Assembly: GCF_030252425.1 (NCBI RefSeq)
Contig: NZ_CP126994.1
Location: forward strand, 4,273,001-4,337,000
Length of the DNA stretch: 64,000 bases
Origin: Acidisoma sp. PAMC 29798
GTDB taxonomy: Bacteria; Pseudomonadota; Alphaproteobacteria; Acetobacterales; Acetobacteraceae
Reading direction: 5' to 3'
The translations under genes were made by a program, and so were the position numbers. Positions 15,241 through 24,830 of this stretch are shown here, piece by piece; within the stretch, counting starts at the first letter, position 1, and every line of letters begins with the position of its first letter. The notes below the pieces were generated by a model, which worked only from the letters and a program-made list of their open reading frames with translations, was not told where the DNA came from and searched no databases.

Positions 15241-18200
15241 TCATGGCCCAGCTGCCTTCGCTTTCTGCGGCCCGTAGATGATGCCGCGCAGCCAATCCGA
15301 CACGCCCTCCGGGTCTTCCTGGCCACTGGCAACGTCCGTCAGGAACTGAGCCGTCCCTGCCGCCTGCCCCGTCGGCAGACCAAGGATGTAGCCCGGCGCC
15401 TCGATAGCGTGGCGGACCCACTGCTCCGACGCAGGCTGGTCCCGCAGCCCGGTGGCAGACGCAGCGTCCTTACCCAGTTTCACGAAGCTGTCGAAGGTCT
15501 GCCCGACCGGGCTCATCTCATAACTCCTGCCATGGATCGCCGCGTCCGCCACGTCGCGCAGGACGGGAACGCCCGCCGGAACCTCGCCCAGCACAGCCTT
15601 CGCTGCCCATCCCGGCCAGGACTCATCGTTGCTTGGTCCGCCCTGCGACACCATCGCCTCGATCAGCGCGGGAACGGCGAGATAGAAGAAGAAGGTCGAG
15701 AGCGACTTGGCGAAATCGCCGCGGGCTTGAGCGACATTCCCAGCTCTCAGGTTTCGCACACCGCTGGCCGCCGACCTAATGCCGACGACCTGGCGATTAT
15801 AGATATGGTTGAAGAACCCATAGAACATGGTGAACAGCTTCTGCGTCTCACTGCCGCGCTGGATGGCGGCAAGGTCTGGAGCGCCGTTTGCGCCATGGGC
15901 GTTGCGGACCGTCTTATCGGCGTAGGCAATGGCGTCAATGTCCTCCATCCCTTGTGCCTGGCCCTTCCGGTAAGCGCCCATCCAGGTTGGGAGCGCCGAG
16001 AGCATGTCGAGCATCCCGACACCGTAGTGGCCGAACCGCGCTGCATCTGCGATCACGCCGGACTTGCCCATGCTGTCGCGCACCGCATCGCGCACGTCGC
16101 GGTCGATCTCGTTCATGCGGTGCCGCATCTCGGCTGAGGCCGTGGTGATGAAGTCATATTGGCGCTTCATCTTGTCCATCGACCCGAAGAACTCGCTCGA
16201 GCCCTGAGCCAGCCACTTCGGCCCAAGCTCACCTACGCTATTCGAGAGCGCCGTCGTCCCGTGCTTCAGCATCGTGGTCGCACGGAACCCGATATTGACT
16301 ATCATACTGTTCGTGCGGAGGCGGTGGAAGAAGGCATCCATGGCGGCCAGCGCGCGGGTGTCGGTGTTGCGGTCGTTCGCCACGCCTTGAAGCCAACGGT
16401 CGAGCTGGCTGCGTTGATCCCGCCCGATCGTGGAGTCCATGGCTGTCATCACGCGCTTGTCACGCAGCAGCTTGTCGGCATTCAGGATGGCCTCGCGATA
16501 CGCCAGGTCGTGGACGCTCTGCCCCAACTTCCAGGCAATGACATCGGGGTTGAGGGAGATGGGCTCCTTCACCTGGCTCACGCGGCTGATGGTATGGCCC
16601 TTGGCCGTCGTGGCACGGACATAGTCCGCTTCGAAACGCGCATCGCCGCTCGCTTTGATGCGGTCGCCCAGAAGCGACAGGTTCGGATCATAGACGATCG
16701 GATAGTAGCCGCCCTTGAACTTGCCGAAGCTGGTCTCGACCTCGCGCGGCTCGATCTTCTCCAGGCCCACGCCCGTTAGGCGCCGCTGCATGGCCTCGAT
16801 CCGAGGGAACAGGTTCTCGAATGTGTTCCAGACGCCTTGCACATAGTGCCAGTCGGCCTCGTTCATTTGCCGATCAAGAAGCGCCTGCACCGACTGCTCA
16901 GTCCAGTTGTAGCCGTCCAGCAGCCGCCCCAGGTTGCTCTCGTTGCCGGCGTTCAGCGCGATGGCGATCAGGCCGCGGCGCTTCAGCGCCATCGGGGCGC
17001 CGGTGCGAGGATCCGTGATACCGGGGTGCTCCGGCAGCGACTTGTCGAAGTCCTTCCCATAGCCTTTCGGCAGACTGTCGTTTAGGTCCCGAAGCTGCCC
17101 CGCTACCTCGGCTTGCAGATCGTTGGCGACGCCCTGGGCTGCTTTGATCGGCCGCCAGACAGCTTTGTTGAAGATGCCGTTAGGATCGTCGGCATCAAGG
17201 CGATCCAGAATCGCCTCCGGCTTGAGCAGCATGGCGTGGAACCGCGACGCTATGTCCCCACCCCGCTCGACAACGCCCTTCACACCCGTCTCGCCGCCCT
17301 GGTTGGCGAAGTCGCGCGGCGTCTTCTGGATCAGGCTGCCGACCTGCTCAACCATCTGCTGGACGACGATCTCCCGCTCGATCTTCTCGCCCTCGATGAC
17401 CACCTGCTGCAGGTCGCGGCCGGCATGGGCAACACTTCGGACGGTGTCCGATAGGTCCCGGAACTGGTTCACCGACAGGGTGTCGATCGGTCGCGCGTAG
17501 GTCGTGTCGTAGAGCTCAGGCGCCACATAGATGTCGTGGCCCTCGGCCATACGGTCGGTCGCCCACTGCTGGAGCGAGACGCCACCCAGCGCGCGATCCA
17601 GTTCCGCGCTGTCACGCTTGGTCGGCAGATCGAAGCGCCGCAGCAACTCGTGGATGCGGTCAACGAAGCCCGGATCGATCGTGGGGAACTCCGCCTTGCG
17701 GCCAAACCGCTCCAGCCGCGCCATGCCGGACGTCACGTCGTCCTTGGCTGCTTTCGCCGCCATATAGAGGGCGTGGTTGAGGAGCTGCTTCTGCTTCTGA
17801 CGGAATGCCTCGGCGTGATCGCCCGCGAGGATCGCCTTCTCCGCCGCCCGGCCCGCCTTCGCCTCTGACCGCGCATAGAGTTCAGGCCGGGTGCCCGCCT
17901 TGATGTCTTTGTCGCCGATCGTCCGCTCTGCCCAATCGCGGGCAACCTTCACAGGGGTAACGCGCGCATTGCTCCGGCGACCGAGCGCCCGCAGTTCCGT
18001 GCCGAGCACCTCCAGCTTCCGCTCGGAGTGCAACTGGTTCATCGCCTCATCCTGAAGCGAGCCGTCCGTTAGCATCTCGCCGTGCTGATCGACCATCCGG
18101 GCATGCGTTTCGGTATCGATCGTGTACTGGCGAACCGATCGCTTATCGCCCTGCGCGCGAAGCTGCTGCCGCAGCGCCTCATGAGCCATCAGCGCCTTGA

Positions 18201-20124
18201 GCAGCGCGTCTCCTGACCGCATCCCGACCATCTCGGCCACCGCGTCAGGATGGAGGTCACCGCGCTCGCTGTAGATAGGCGGGACACGGCGCGGCAGGAG
18301 GCTCAGGACCGACTCATTCCCATAGAGGTCCACGATCGCCTGCCGCGACAGAGTGATGCGGCCGCCTGGCGCAGTCTCGGTGCCTGGCAGACGCCCCGTC
18401 CGAAGAAGCTGGAGCGCCCGCATCTCCGGCCGAGCATCCACCTTCTCCCCGATCTCGTCGCGGATCGGCGCTTCCTCATCCTTCCAGCGGGCCGTCTGCT
18501 CACGCCGGACGTCGTTCATGACCTTCTGCGTCAGCCCGTCCACCGCCTCGCTCCGGGCGCGCTCGACGCTGGCGGTGTAGGCCTTGAACTCCGCGTCCGT
18601 CATGCCGGCCGCTTCTGGCGAGTTAAACATCTGGCCAAGGCGCTGGACCTGCTGCGCATGGGTGATCTCGTCATCGGACGCGATCAGACGGTCGAACACC
18701 GCGCGCATCTCGGGATGGATGGGGGCATTCAGATTGGCGATGTTGCGATAGATGCCAACGAGCCACGCGCGGAATCTCTGGAACGCGCCACGCAACGCAA
18801 CGCTCGGCGCCTTACCCTCCATGAGGTAGGCCTCAACCGCACGAGCAAACTGCTCATGCTGCGGTCTCGTGATGTCCTCACCATCTGCCGCGCCGAGCCA
18901 CTTCCGAACCGCGGCCATGTCATCACGGATCTGCTGCGGCGCTCCGTCAGTCACCGCGTCACGGGACAACTCATCCAGCCAGAGATGTCCGGTCTCGTGC
19001 AGCAGGGTCGAAAGGTCGCGCTTGGCGAAGAGGTTGATGATGGTGCGGCCGTCCTGGAATTGGATGGAGCCGCGGTACTGAGACGCTGGATCGGACTCGG
19101 GGCCTGCTGAATCCGACTGGCTGTAGGACCGAACATCAAGATTGACGCCGTCGTCTGATTGGCCCACTTTCTGGTCGTAGGCGGCGCCGCCTCCCTCTTC
19201 TCCAGGACCAGCTTTGTGAGCGGTCTCCTCCGGGTTGAGTGGGCGGGCCGCCTCTTCTTCCAAAGGTGAATGGTTGTAGTAGAGATGCCCGTTGCTGTCC
19301 TCGCGCAGAGTGACGCCAACGCGCGCCAGCTTCCCGCCCATCTCAACCGGAGCCGTCAGAAAATGATATGCTTTGGTAGAGGGCTCCGCGCCCTGATCCC
19401 TCGCCGACGCGCTATCATGGATCGCGCCGTGAGCAATCACGTCCCGTAGCGCGGCGAACAGGCGGAGTTTGTCGGGATTGGCGGATGCACTAAAGGCCTT
19501 GCGGCTGCCGCGGAACTCGACATCGCGCCCTAAAGCTTCGCTGCGCACTGTCGTGCCACGAAGCTGCTGATCATAGAAGTTTCGCGCTGCCTTCCTGAGA
19601 CTACCGACATCCGCTTCACGCGGCGCGATCTCTTCACCTGTGATGCGCGCGACGGGTTCAACGGCCGTCTGCGTATATTGCCTGCCGGATTCCGCAGCTT
19701 GCTCGGTCCGCTGCTGTTCCAGAGCCGCCTTGATCTCAGCATTACTCGCCTTCTTCGGGTCAATGCCAAGCCGATTCAGCGTTTCCCCAAGGTCACGCGA
19801 CGCCGCACGGAAATCGACCGCGTTGTCAATGTCATTTCCGGCGTAAATGGGCTGGCCACCCAGTTCCTGCCGAACCGCGTCGTGGAAATCGTTGATGTCC
19901 GGCCGCTGCTCACTCGGGAAATATCCGCGTTCCCATGCCGCGCGTGCTGCCGCGTCCGGCTTAAACTCGTTCACATCCTTGGCGGCGTCTATGCCGGGCA
20001 TGGCCGGACCAGCGTCATCTGACATCGGTCGTAGGAAGCTGCGTGTGCCAGGGCGACCCTTGTTCCAGTCACCTGCGCCCATCGCGGCCAGATTGTCAAT
20101 CAGCGTTGAATAGTTACCAGGCAA
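15241..20124 (-). CDS. Giant phage-type polyvalent protein, 5'-truncated by IS21
   Basis: 1627-codon frame. Residues 1-10 (MPGNYSTLID) are encoded by the IS end; the island-derived sequence starts at 20093. Visible parts: a MuF-C/barnase-like domain at ~190-285 (ALGRDVEFRGSRKAFSAS, KAYHFLTAPVEMGGKLARVG), a zincin motif HETGH at 376-380 within LLHETGHLWLDELSR, long helical stretches (~400-1350), and a C-terminal region at ~1430-1460 (GSETQKLFTMFYGFFNHIYN) with hydrophobic helices after it, typical of large virion-associated or conjugation-associated polyvalent proteins that enter the host with the DNA. The real N-terminus is missing, and no matching piece is found beyond either IS copy, so it was deleted. 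Expression would need a start supplied by the IS or an internal ATG. Confidence 0.75.
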   Translation of the reverse strand: MPGNYSTLIDNLAAMGAGDWNKGRPGTRSFLRPMSDDAGPAMPGIDAAKDVNEFKPDAAARAAWERGYFPSEQRPDINDFHDAVRQELGGQPIYAGNDIDNAVDFRAASRDLGETLNRLGIDPKKASNAEIKAALEQQRTEQAAESGRQYTQTAVEPVARITGEEIAPREADVGSLRKAARNFYDQQLRGTTVRSEALGRDVEFRGSRKAFSASANPDKLRLFAALRDVIAHGAIHDSASARDQGAEPSTKAYHFLTAPVEMGGKLARVGVTLREDSNGHLYYNHSPLEEEAARPLNPEETAHKAGPGEEGGGAAYDQKVGQSDDGVNLDVRSYSQSDSAGPESDPASQYRGSIQFQDGRTIINLFAKRDLSTLLHETGHLWLDELSRDAVTDGAPQQIRDDMAAVRKWLGAADGEDITRPQHEQFARAVEAYLMEGKAPSVALRGAFQRFRAWLVGIYRNIANLNAPIHPEMRAVFDRLIASDDEITHAQQVQRLGQMFNSPEAAGMTDAEFKAYTASVERARSEAVDGLTQKVMNDVRREQTARWKDEEAPIRDEIGEKVDARPEMRALQLLRTGRLPGTETAPGGRITLSRQAIVDLYGNESVLSLLPRRVPPIYSERGDLHPDAVAEMVGMRSGDALLKALMAHEALRQQLRAQGDKRSVRQYTIDTETHARMVDQHGEMLTDGSLQDEAMNQLHSERKLEVLGTELRALGRRSNARVTPVKVARDWAERTIGDKDIKAGTRPELYARSEAKAGRAAEKAILAGDHAEAFRQKQKQLLNHALYMAAKAAKDDVTSGMARLERFGRKAEFPTIDPGFVDRIHELLRRFDLPTKRDSAELDRALGGVSLQQWATDRMAEGHDIYVAPELYDTTYARPIDTLSVNQFRDLSDTVRSVAHAGRDLQQVVIEGEKIEREIVVQQMVEQVGSLIQKTPRDFANQGGETGVKGVVERGGDIASRFHAMLLKPEAILDRLDADDPNGIFNKAVWRPIKAAQGVANDLQAEVAGQLRDLNDSLPKGYGKDFDKSLPEHPGITDPRTGAPMALKRRGLIAIALNAGNESNLGRLLDGYNWTEQSVQALLDRQMNEADWHYVQGVWNTFENLFPRIEAMQRRLTGVGLEKIEPREVETSFGKFKGGYYPIVYDPNLSLLGDRIKASGDARFEADYVRATTAKGHTISRVSQVKEPISLNPDVIAWKLGQSVHDLAYREAILNADKLLRDKRVMTAMDSTIGRDQRSQLDRWLQGVANDRNTDTRALAAMDAFFHRLRTNSMIVNIGFRATTMLKHGTTALSNSVGELGPKWLAQGSSEFFGSMDKMKRQYDFITTASAEMRHRMNEIDRDVRDAVRDSMGKSGVIADAARFGHYGVGMLDMLSALPTWMGAYRKGQAQGMEDIDAIAYADKTVRNAHGANGAPDLAAIQRGSETQKLFTMFYGFFNHIYNRQVVGIRSAASGVRNLRAGNVAQARGDFAKSLSTFFFYLAVPALIEAMVSQGGPSNDESWPGWAAKAVLGEVPAGVPVLRDVADAAIHGRSYEMSPVGQTFDSFVKLGKDAASATGLRDQPASEQWVRHAIEAPGYILGLPTGQAAGTAQFLTDVASGQEDPEGVSDWLRGIIYGPQKAKAAGP

Positions 20125-20148
20125 CAGCGTCCAAAAGTTTCCACTTTC

Positions 20149-20937
20149 TCAGCTGTTTTTCGGCTGTTTCTTTCGCTGCTTGAAGCGGAACGAGTCGTTG
20201 CCGGTCTCCAGGATGTCGCAGTGGTGGGTGACCCGGTCCAGCAGTGCGGTTGTCATCTTTGGGTCACCGAAGACACCCACCCATTCGGCAAAAGAGAGGT
20301 TGGTTGTGAAGATCAGCGAGGTCTTTTCGTAGAGCTGGCTGATCAGGTGGAACAGCAGAGCGCCGCCCGAGGCTGGGAACGGCAGATAGCCGAGTTCGTC
20401 GATGATCACGGCGTCGGTCTGCACCAGCTGACGGGCGAGATTGCCGGCGCGTCCCTGCTGTTTCTCCCGCTCCAGCTGGTTGACCAGGTCGACGGCGTTG
20501 TAGAAGCGCACGCGTTTGCCCTGGTGGATGGCAGCGACACCCAGCGCCGTCGCGATGTGGGTCTTTCCGGTGCCGGTGCCGCCGACCAGGATCAGATTGT
20601 GCGCGGTTGCCATGAAGGCGGCGGTCGCCAGTTGTTCGATTTGCGCCTGCGGCAATGGGGTTTCGGCCCATTCGATACCGGTCAGGTCGCGATGAACAGG
20701 GAAGCGCGCGGCCTTGAGCTGGTAGCGCAGGCTGCGGACCTGGCGATCGGCAAGCTCGGCTTCGATTAACCGGTCCAGCCATGCCTCGGGCTGCATCGGC
20801 CGACGTGGGCCTTCCGCCAGCAACTCGCTCCAGGCGGTAGCCATGCCGTAGAGATGTAGCGCACTGAGTTGGCCGAGGCGGTCTACGCCGGAAGCAACCA
20901 AGGCAAGAGGCTTAACAGCAAGATCAGTGGATGACAT
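20149..20937 (-). CDS. istB: IS21 transposition helper ATPase IstB (copy 1)
   Basis: 262 aa. AAA+/DnaC-like ATPase that assembles on target DNA and delivers it to the IstA transposase. N-terminal helical DNA-binding region ([17 protein letters not shown]), Walker [15 protein letters not shown] at ~118, Walker [13 protein letters not shown], sensor region [12 protein letters not shown] and the arginine-rich end. Length normal for the family. Starts 14 bp inside the end of istA, the usual coupling. Confidence 0.95.
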   Translation of the reverse strand: MSSTDLAVKPLALVASGVDRLGQLSALHLYGMATAWSELLAEGPRRPMQPEAWLDRLIEAELADRQVRSLRYQLKAARFPVHRDLTGIEWAETPLPQAQIEQLATAAFMATAHNLILVGGTGTGKTHIATALGVAAIHQGKRVRFYNAVDLVNQLEREKQQGRAGNLARQLVQTDAVIIDELGYLPFPASGGALLFHLISQLYEKTSLIFTTNLSFAEWVGVFGDPKMTTALLDRVTHHCDILETGNDSFRFKQRKKQPKNS

Positions 20938-22423
20938 GGCTCACCTCGCGCAGGTGGTCGTAGCGGCCGCAATCGGCGCGCGGCTCGGTTTGGAGCTTCA
21001 GCATGTCGGGCACGTTCAGCATGGCGGGCGTGCTGGGTGCGACAAGCCGGCGCATCTCGTTCAGCACCACGGCGGCAGTGATGACATTGCCGTCCAATAC
21101 CAATTCGCAGGCGACCTGCAGCGGCTCCAGGCCGAACTCGCGTGCCATCATCAGCAACTCGACAAAAGCACGATCGCCTTTCGGCTGCTTGAGAATGCGG
21201 TCGCGCACCAGCCGGATGGGCGTGGGCAAATCCCATTGCTGGAACGGCACACCGTTGCGCAATGCGCCAGGTTTGCGTTCCAGGATCGGCAGATAATGCC
21301 ACGGATCGCAGATCAGTTGATCACGCCCATACCGCCGGGCATGGTCGGCGACGATTGCGCCGTCGGCCACGATGCGCACGCCGGCGGCTGAGGTGCGCAC
21401 CGAGACAGCGCGGCCGGCGAAGGCGGCTGGCACGCTGTATCGGTTGCGATCCACCGCCACCAGGCAGGTGCTCGACACGCGCAGCATATGTTCGACATAG
21501 CCGTCGAATGTCGCGGTGATCTGCCGCAGCGACGGCTGCTCCTCGGCAAAGCACGCGGCAATCGAGCGCTCCGGCGTTACCGGGTGTTTGCGCTGCGCCA
21601 GCTCCCGGCAGCGCGTGGCCAGCCAGACGTTCAGCGCATCGAAGCTGATAAAACGGGCCAGCGGCGTGAATAGCCATTCGCGGATGTTGCCAACCTGGTT
21701 CTCGACCTGCCCCTTCTCCCATCCAGAGGCGGGGGTACAGGCGACGGGCTCAAACAGATAGTGGTTGGCCAGCACCATGAAGCGCCGATTGAACTGCCGC
21801 TCCTTGCCGGTAAATATCGTCTCCACAACGGACTTGAGGTTGTCGTAGACCATGCGCTGGGGCACCCCGCCGAAGAAGGCGAAAGCGCGGTTATGCGCGT
21901 CGAAGACCATCTCCTGGGTCTCGCGTGGGTAGGCCACCACGAACATCTGCCGGCTGAAGGTCAGCCGGAAATGCGCAACCTTGATGGTCTGCATGACGCC
22001 GCCGAGTTCGACATGCTCATGGCTCCAGTCGAACTGGCACACCTCGCCGGGTGCGAAGGCCAGCGGGATAAAGGCGTGCGCCAGCGCCGGGCCCGACTTG
22101 TCCGCCTTCCAGCGCCGCACGAAACGTTGCACGCTGTCGTAGGCGCCGCGGTAGCCCTCCGCCTGCAAACCTTCGAATAGCCGCTGGGCCGTGCGGCGCT
22201 GGGCTTTCGGGAGAAGCCCTTCGGTCCGCAGCCACGTCTCCAGCGTCTGCTGGACCGCTCCCAGCATCGGCGTTGGCTGCCGGCTGCGCTGGTAGGACGG
22301 CTGGGCTTCGGTCCGGCAATGCCGGCGGACGGTCTGCCGGCACAGCTTAAGGTCCCGCGCGATCGAGCTGATGCTCTCGTGGCGGACCAGATGGCGGCGC
22401 CGGATCTCGGCAATCAAGTCCAT
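20924..22423 (-). CDS. istA: IS21 transposase IstA (copy 1)
   Basis: 499 aa from the ATG at 22423 ([19 protein letters not shown]); the frame is open upstream into the IS end but that portion is terminal sequence. N-terminal HTH ([19 protein letters not shown]), then a DDE integrase core with Asp in [12 protein letters not shown], Asp in [12 protein letters not shown] and Glu in [15 protein letters not shown], and a C-terminal beta domain. All catalytic residues intact, so probably active. Confidence 0.95.
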   Translation of the reverse strand: MDLIAEIRRRHLVRHESISSIARDLKLCRQTVRRHCRTEAQPSYQRSRQPTPMLGAVQQTLETWLRTEGLLPKAQRRTAQRLFEGLQAEGYRGAYDSVQRFVRRWKADKSGPALAHAFIPLAFAPGEVCQFDWSHEHVELGGVMQTIKVAHFRLTFSRQMFVVAYPRETQEMVFDAHNRAFAFFGGVPQRMVYDNLKSVVETIFTGKERQFNRRFMVLANHYLFEPVACTPASGWEKGQVENQVGNIREWLFTPLARFISFDALNVWLATRCRELAQRKHPVTPERSIAACFAEEQPSLRQITATFDGYVEHMLRVSSTCLVAVDRNRYSVPAAFAGRAVSVRTSAAGVRIVADGAIVADHARRYGRDQLICDPWHYLPILERKPGALRNGVPFQQWDLPTPIRLVRDRILKQPKGDRAFVELLMMAREFGLEPLQVACELVLDGNVITAAVVLNEMRRLVAPSTPAMLNVPDMLKLQTEPRADCGRYDHLREVSHVIH

Positions 22424-22536
22424 GAGCAGCACCCCAGATTCCCCAGCAAAAATGCCGGATGATCGCACGACCAGGGTGGAAACTATTGGACGCTGTTTAC
22501 CCCTGGAATCTGGGAACTTTTGCACGCTGTTTTACA

Positions 22537-22706
22537 CCCTCTTTACCCACGAGCGCCTGAAACCGCGCCTCCGCGTGCCGTGCCGAGCCTTCTGGATCGG
22601 AATGCTGTCGCTGCCGGGCATTGTCGATTAGCTCCGCCAGGTTCGTCGGAATGCCATTGCCGCCCGGGTTCTCCAGACGGATCAGTCGTCGATTGAACGC
22701 GCTCAT
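22537..22706 (-). pseudogene. Small phage-type protein, 3' end replaced by IS21
   Basis: Starts MSAFNRRLIRLENPGGNGIP (ATG at 22706, overlapping the previous stop) and runs through LIDNARQRQHSDPEGSARHA before entering the IS; the fused frame stops inside the IS at 22497. The remaining ~57 residues look like an intact N-terminus. Family unknown. It follows the DUF5681 gene with a 4-bp overlap, so it was part of that operon. Confidence 0.6.
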
Positions 22707-23149
22707 CGGTTTGCCCTTTCCTCAATGGCGGCAAGACGGCGCTCAATATCGACCGTCTCTATTGCCCGCCGCTTCGTGTCATAGATACCAGCCAACGTGG
22801 CCGCCTCCTCAGGGGTGAGCTCGCCGGCGGCCGCAGCCGCGATGACGCTGCCCAGCGCTTCGGTGATGTCCACGGCGCGATTTAGCGTGGGCACCTCAAA
22901 CCGGACAGGCCTGCCTCGGCGCAGCGGTGCAATACGCTCCAGCACCAGCTTCAACGCCACGGTGTCGCCCATCATCGCGAGGTCGATGGCTTTCTGGGTG
23001 ATCGCCTCCGCCTGACCGTCCAGCAGCGCCTCGATGGCCACCGTCGTCTTGTTGCGCGTGCCCGGTGTCCGACCCTTCGGGTTGCCGGACTGGCCTGGCG
23101 CGAACAGGTGCGCGGGTCGTTGTGCTTTGTGGTCTGCATCTTCAGTCAT
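22703..23149 (-). CDS. DUF5681 domain protein
   Basis: 148 aa. N-terminal DUF5681 motif FAPGQSGNPKGRTPGTRNKT, then a helical region (VAIEALLDGQAEAITQKAID, VALKLVLERIAPLRRGRP) with an ITEALGSVIAAAAAGELTPE segment. DUF5681 proteins occur in prophages and mobile elements near terminase or primase genes and are thought to bind DNA or ribosomal partners; no activity is established. Last intact gene of the primase operon before the IS. Confidence 0.82.
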   Translation of the reverse strand: MTEDADHKAQRPAHLFAPGQSGNPKGRTPGTRNKTTVAIEALLDGQAEAITQKAIDLAMMGDTVALKLVLERIAPLRRGRPVRFEVPTLNRAVDITEALGSVIAAAAAGELTPEEAATLAGIYDTKRRAIETVDIERRLAAIEERANR

Positions 23150-23170
23150 GCGTTAAATTTCCTTTGGGAA

Positions 23171-23638
23171 TCATGATGCGGTCAGCGTCGCGTGTGCGCG
23201 CGCACGGAACAGGGGGTTTGGCCCTTGTAAGTTTTCCGTCTTCCCCGGTTTCCAGGGCTCTTCGCACTCTTCAACCAGAGAGACGGTTTTGCGCCATGTT
23301 GCGCCGTCCCTGCGCCGTGGGAGAATGATGGGATGGCGTTGCGCCATCATCATTTTCCCCTTAGGGCCGGATGATGGCGCACGCGCTCCATCCTGCGCCA
23401 TGTTTGCGCCATAACTCGGGGTCTCGGAGGTAATCCGCTTCGGCTTGCATGCGTCGCAGCGCCGACGCGGATAGGAGAAGTCCATGCGCGTGTAGAGATT
23501 GAACGGGCGCTGGCATTCCATGCAGTCCGACTCCCAGTCGGTGACCTGACTTGGACGCCCATGGCCATTCCGGAGATACCGCGTGCCTCGCCACCTATAG
23601 GCTTGGCCTTTGTATTGCCGGTCTTGCGGGCTACTCAT
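23171..23638 (-). CDS. Zinc-finger-like hypothetical protein
   Basis: 155 aa from the ATG at 23638, which overlaps the ATPase stop; the frame is also open upstream. Basic N-terminus (QYKGQAYRWRGTRYLRNG) and a four-Cys finger: SDCMECQRPFNLYTRMDFSY followed by RRRCDACKPKR. The remainder is basic and low-complexity with KGKMMMAQRHP. Likely binds nucleic acid alongside the primase and ATPase. Family not recognised. Confidence 0.6.
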   Translation of the reverse strand: MSSPQDRQYKGQAYRWRGTRYLRNGHGRPSQVTDWESDCMECQRPFNLYTRMDFSYPRRRCDACKPKRITSETPSYGANMAQDGARAPSSGPKGKMMMAQRHPIILPRRRDGATWRKTVSLVEECEEPWKPGKTENLQGPNPLFRARAHATLTAS

Positions 23639-24830
23639 CACCATCATCGCCCTTCCAATCAGCGTTGGTCGGCCGCCCATCTGAGGTTCGAAGACCGGTG
23701 ACGATCTTCCGGGTTCGAGCGTCCTTAAATTGCGCGACCTCAAAGCCGCCGGCGATCAGGTCTTGCATCAGCTTCCGCTGCCCATCGCCAGTTGTGATGC
23801 CGTGCGAGACGAGCAGATGCTTCACAGACCTCGGCTTAGGAGACAGGGTTGGCGACCAGGGCCCATCGGGGCTTCCGCGAGCGATCCCAGACTCGATGGC
23901 GGCACGGGCCTCGCTGGTTACGGTGTCCTTCGGGACCGACCAAGGCAGGAGCGTCGGCGCCCAGTCACCATTTGCCAGCTCTATCCCTATCCGCTCGAAC
24001 CATTCCGCGTCTCCCAATGGGGCATATGACTGCTTCCCATCATCAAGCCGGACATAATTCCGACGCGTATCTGGACTGATTCCAAGCGCTGCCGCTTCTT
24101 CCTCGTTCATCCCGGTCAGGGTCATGCCGACCCTGATGGCGCCGATGATAGAGGACGCGCCGCGCGCGCTATCGAGGTCGCCGGGAGCCGCTATCCCCTT
24201 ACGCAGATGATGCACGATGAGCATCGCGACCCCGCATTCTTTCGCCAACGTCCGCAGCTCCGCCAGCACCTGCTTCAAGTCGCCGTTGCTGTTTTCGTCC
24301 ACCCCCGTCGTCAGCTCCACAAGCGGATCAAGGATCACCACGCTGGCGCCTGTCTCCTCGATAAGGAGCCTCAAGTCCGCCAAGGCCGCTGTCCTGGTAA
24401 TCTTGCCCGTCTCAGCGTTTCGTTCGAAGAGAGAGGCGATCTTCTCCGGACCCGCTCGCGTCAACCAGCCGTCGAGGTCGATTGCCCGCTTTCCGAACTG
24501 CCTGATCAGCGACGAAATGCGCCGTCGCTGCTCGTCCGCGTCATCCTCCGCGTTGATAATCAGGACACGCCGCCGCGGGCTTTCCGCGCCGGGAATTGGT
24601 TTGAACTTGCCGACAGGCTCACCGAGAGCAAGTGCGATCGACCACAACAGCGCCAGCAATGACTTTCCGGCTGCGGGCGACCCCACAACGAGCGACAAGG
24701 TGTTCCGCATAAGATAGCCGGGCACGACCCACGGGCGCGGCGGGATCGCGGCTTCGTCCCAGGCATCATCCCGATCGACCCAGAAGGCTGGCCCTTCAGC
24801 GACGACGGTGTAACCGAATGGACTATCCAC
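23631..24830 (-). CDS. RepA-like AAA ATPase (replication helicase type)
   Basis: 399 aa from a GTG overlapping the primase stop (GTGGATAG). RecA-like fold: Walker A VVGSPAAGKSLLALLWSIAL at ~40, Walker B VVILDPLVEL with the following Thr/Asp, and VAMLIVHHLRKG then the DSARGASSIIGAIRVGMTLT motif, as in plasmid RepA/KaiC-like hexameric helicases. A winged-helix-like C-terminus (SVKHLLVSHGITTGDGQRKL) follows. Works with the Toprim primase; the pair is a self-replication module of mobile elements. Confidence 0.85.
   Translation of the reverse strand: MDSPFGYTVVAEGPAFWVDRDDAWDEAAIPPRPWVVPGYLMRNTLSLVVGSPAAGKSLLALLWSIALALGEPVGKFKPIPGAESPRRRVLIINAEDDADEQRRRISSLIRQFGKRAIDLDGWLTRAGPEKIASLFERNAETGKITRTAALADLRLLIEETGASVVILDPLVELTTGVDENSNGDLKQVLAELRTLAKECGVAMLIVHHLRKGIAAPGDLDSARGASSIIGAIRVGMTLTGMNEEEAAALGISPDTRRNYVRLDDGKQSYAPLGDAEWFERIGIELANGDWAPTLLPWSVPKDTVTSEARAAIESGIARGSPDGPWSPTLSPKPRSVKHLLVSHGITTGDGQRKLMQDLIAGGFEVAQFKDARTRKIVTGLRTSDGRPTNADWKGDDGDE

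Larger units (their letters stand above)
20094..22536 (-). mobile_element. IS21-family insertion sequence, copy 1 (2443 bp)
   Basis: Ends read TGT...ACA as in IS21: the left terminus (in IS orientation) starts TGTAAAACAGCGTGCAAAAG and the right terminus, inverted, starts TGTCAATCAGCGTTGAATAG, giving imperfect inverted repeats sharing CAGCGT. Encodes istA and istB with a 14-bp overlap. Same length and identical products as the copy at 26434-28876. No target-site duplication: outer flank ends CGGCCAGAT, inner flank starts CCCTCTTTA. Confidence 0.93.
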
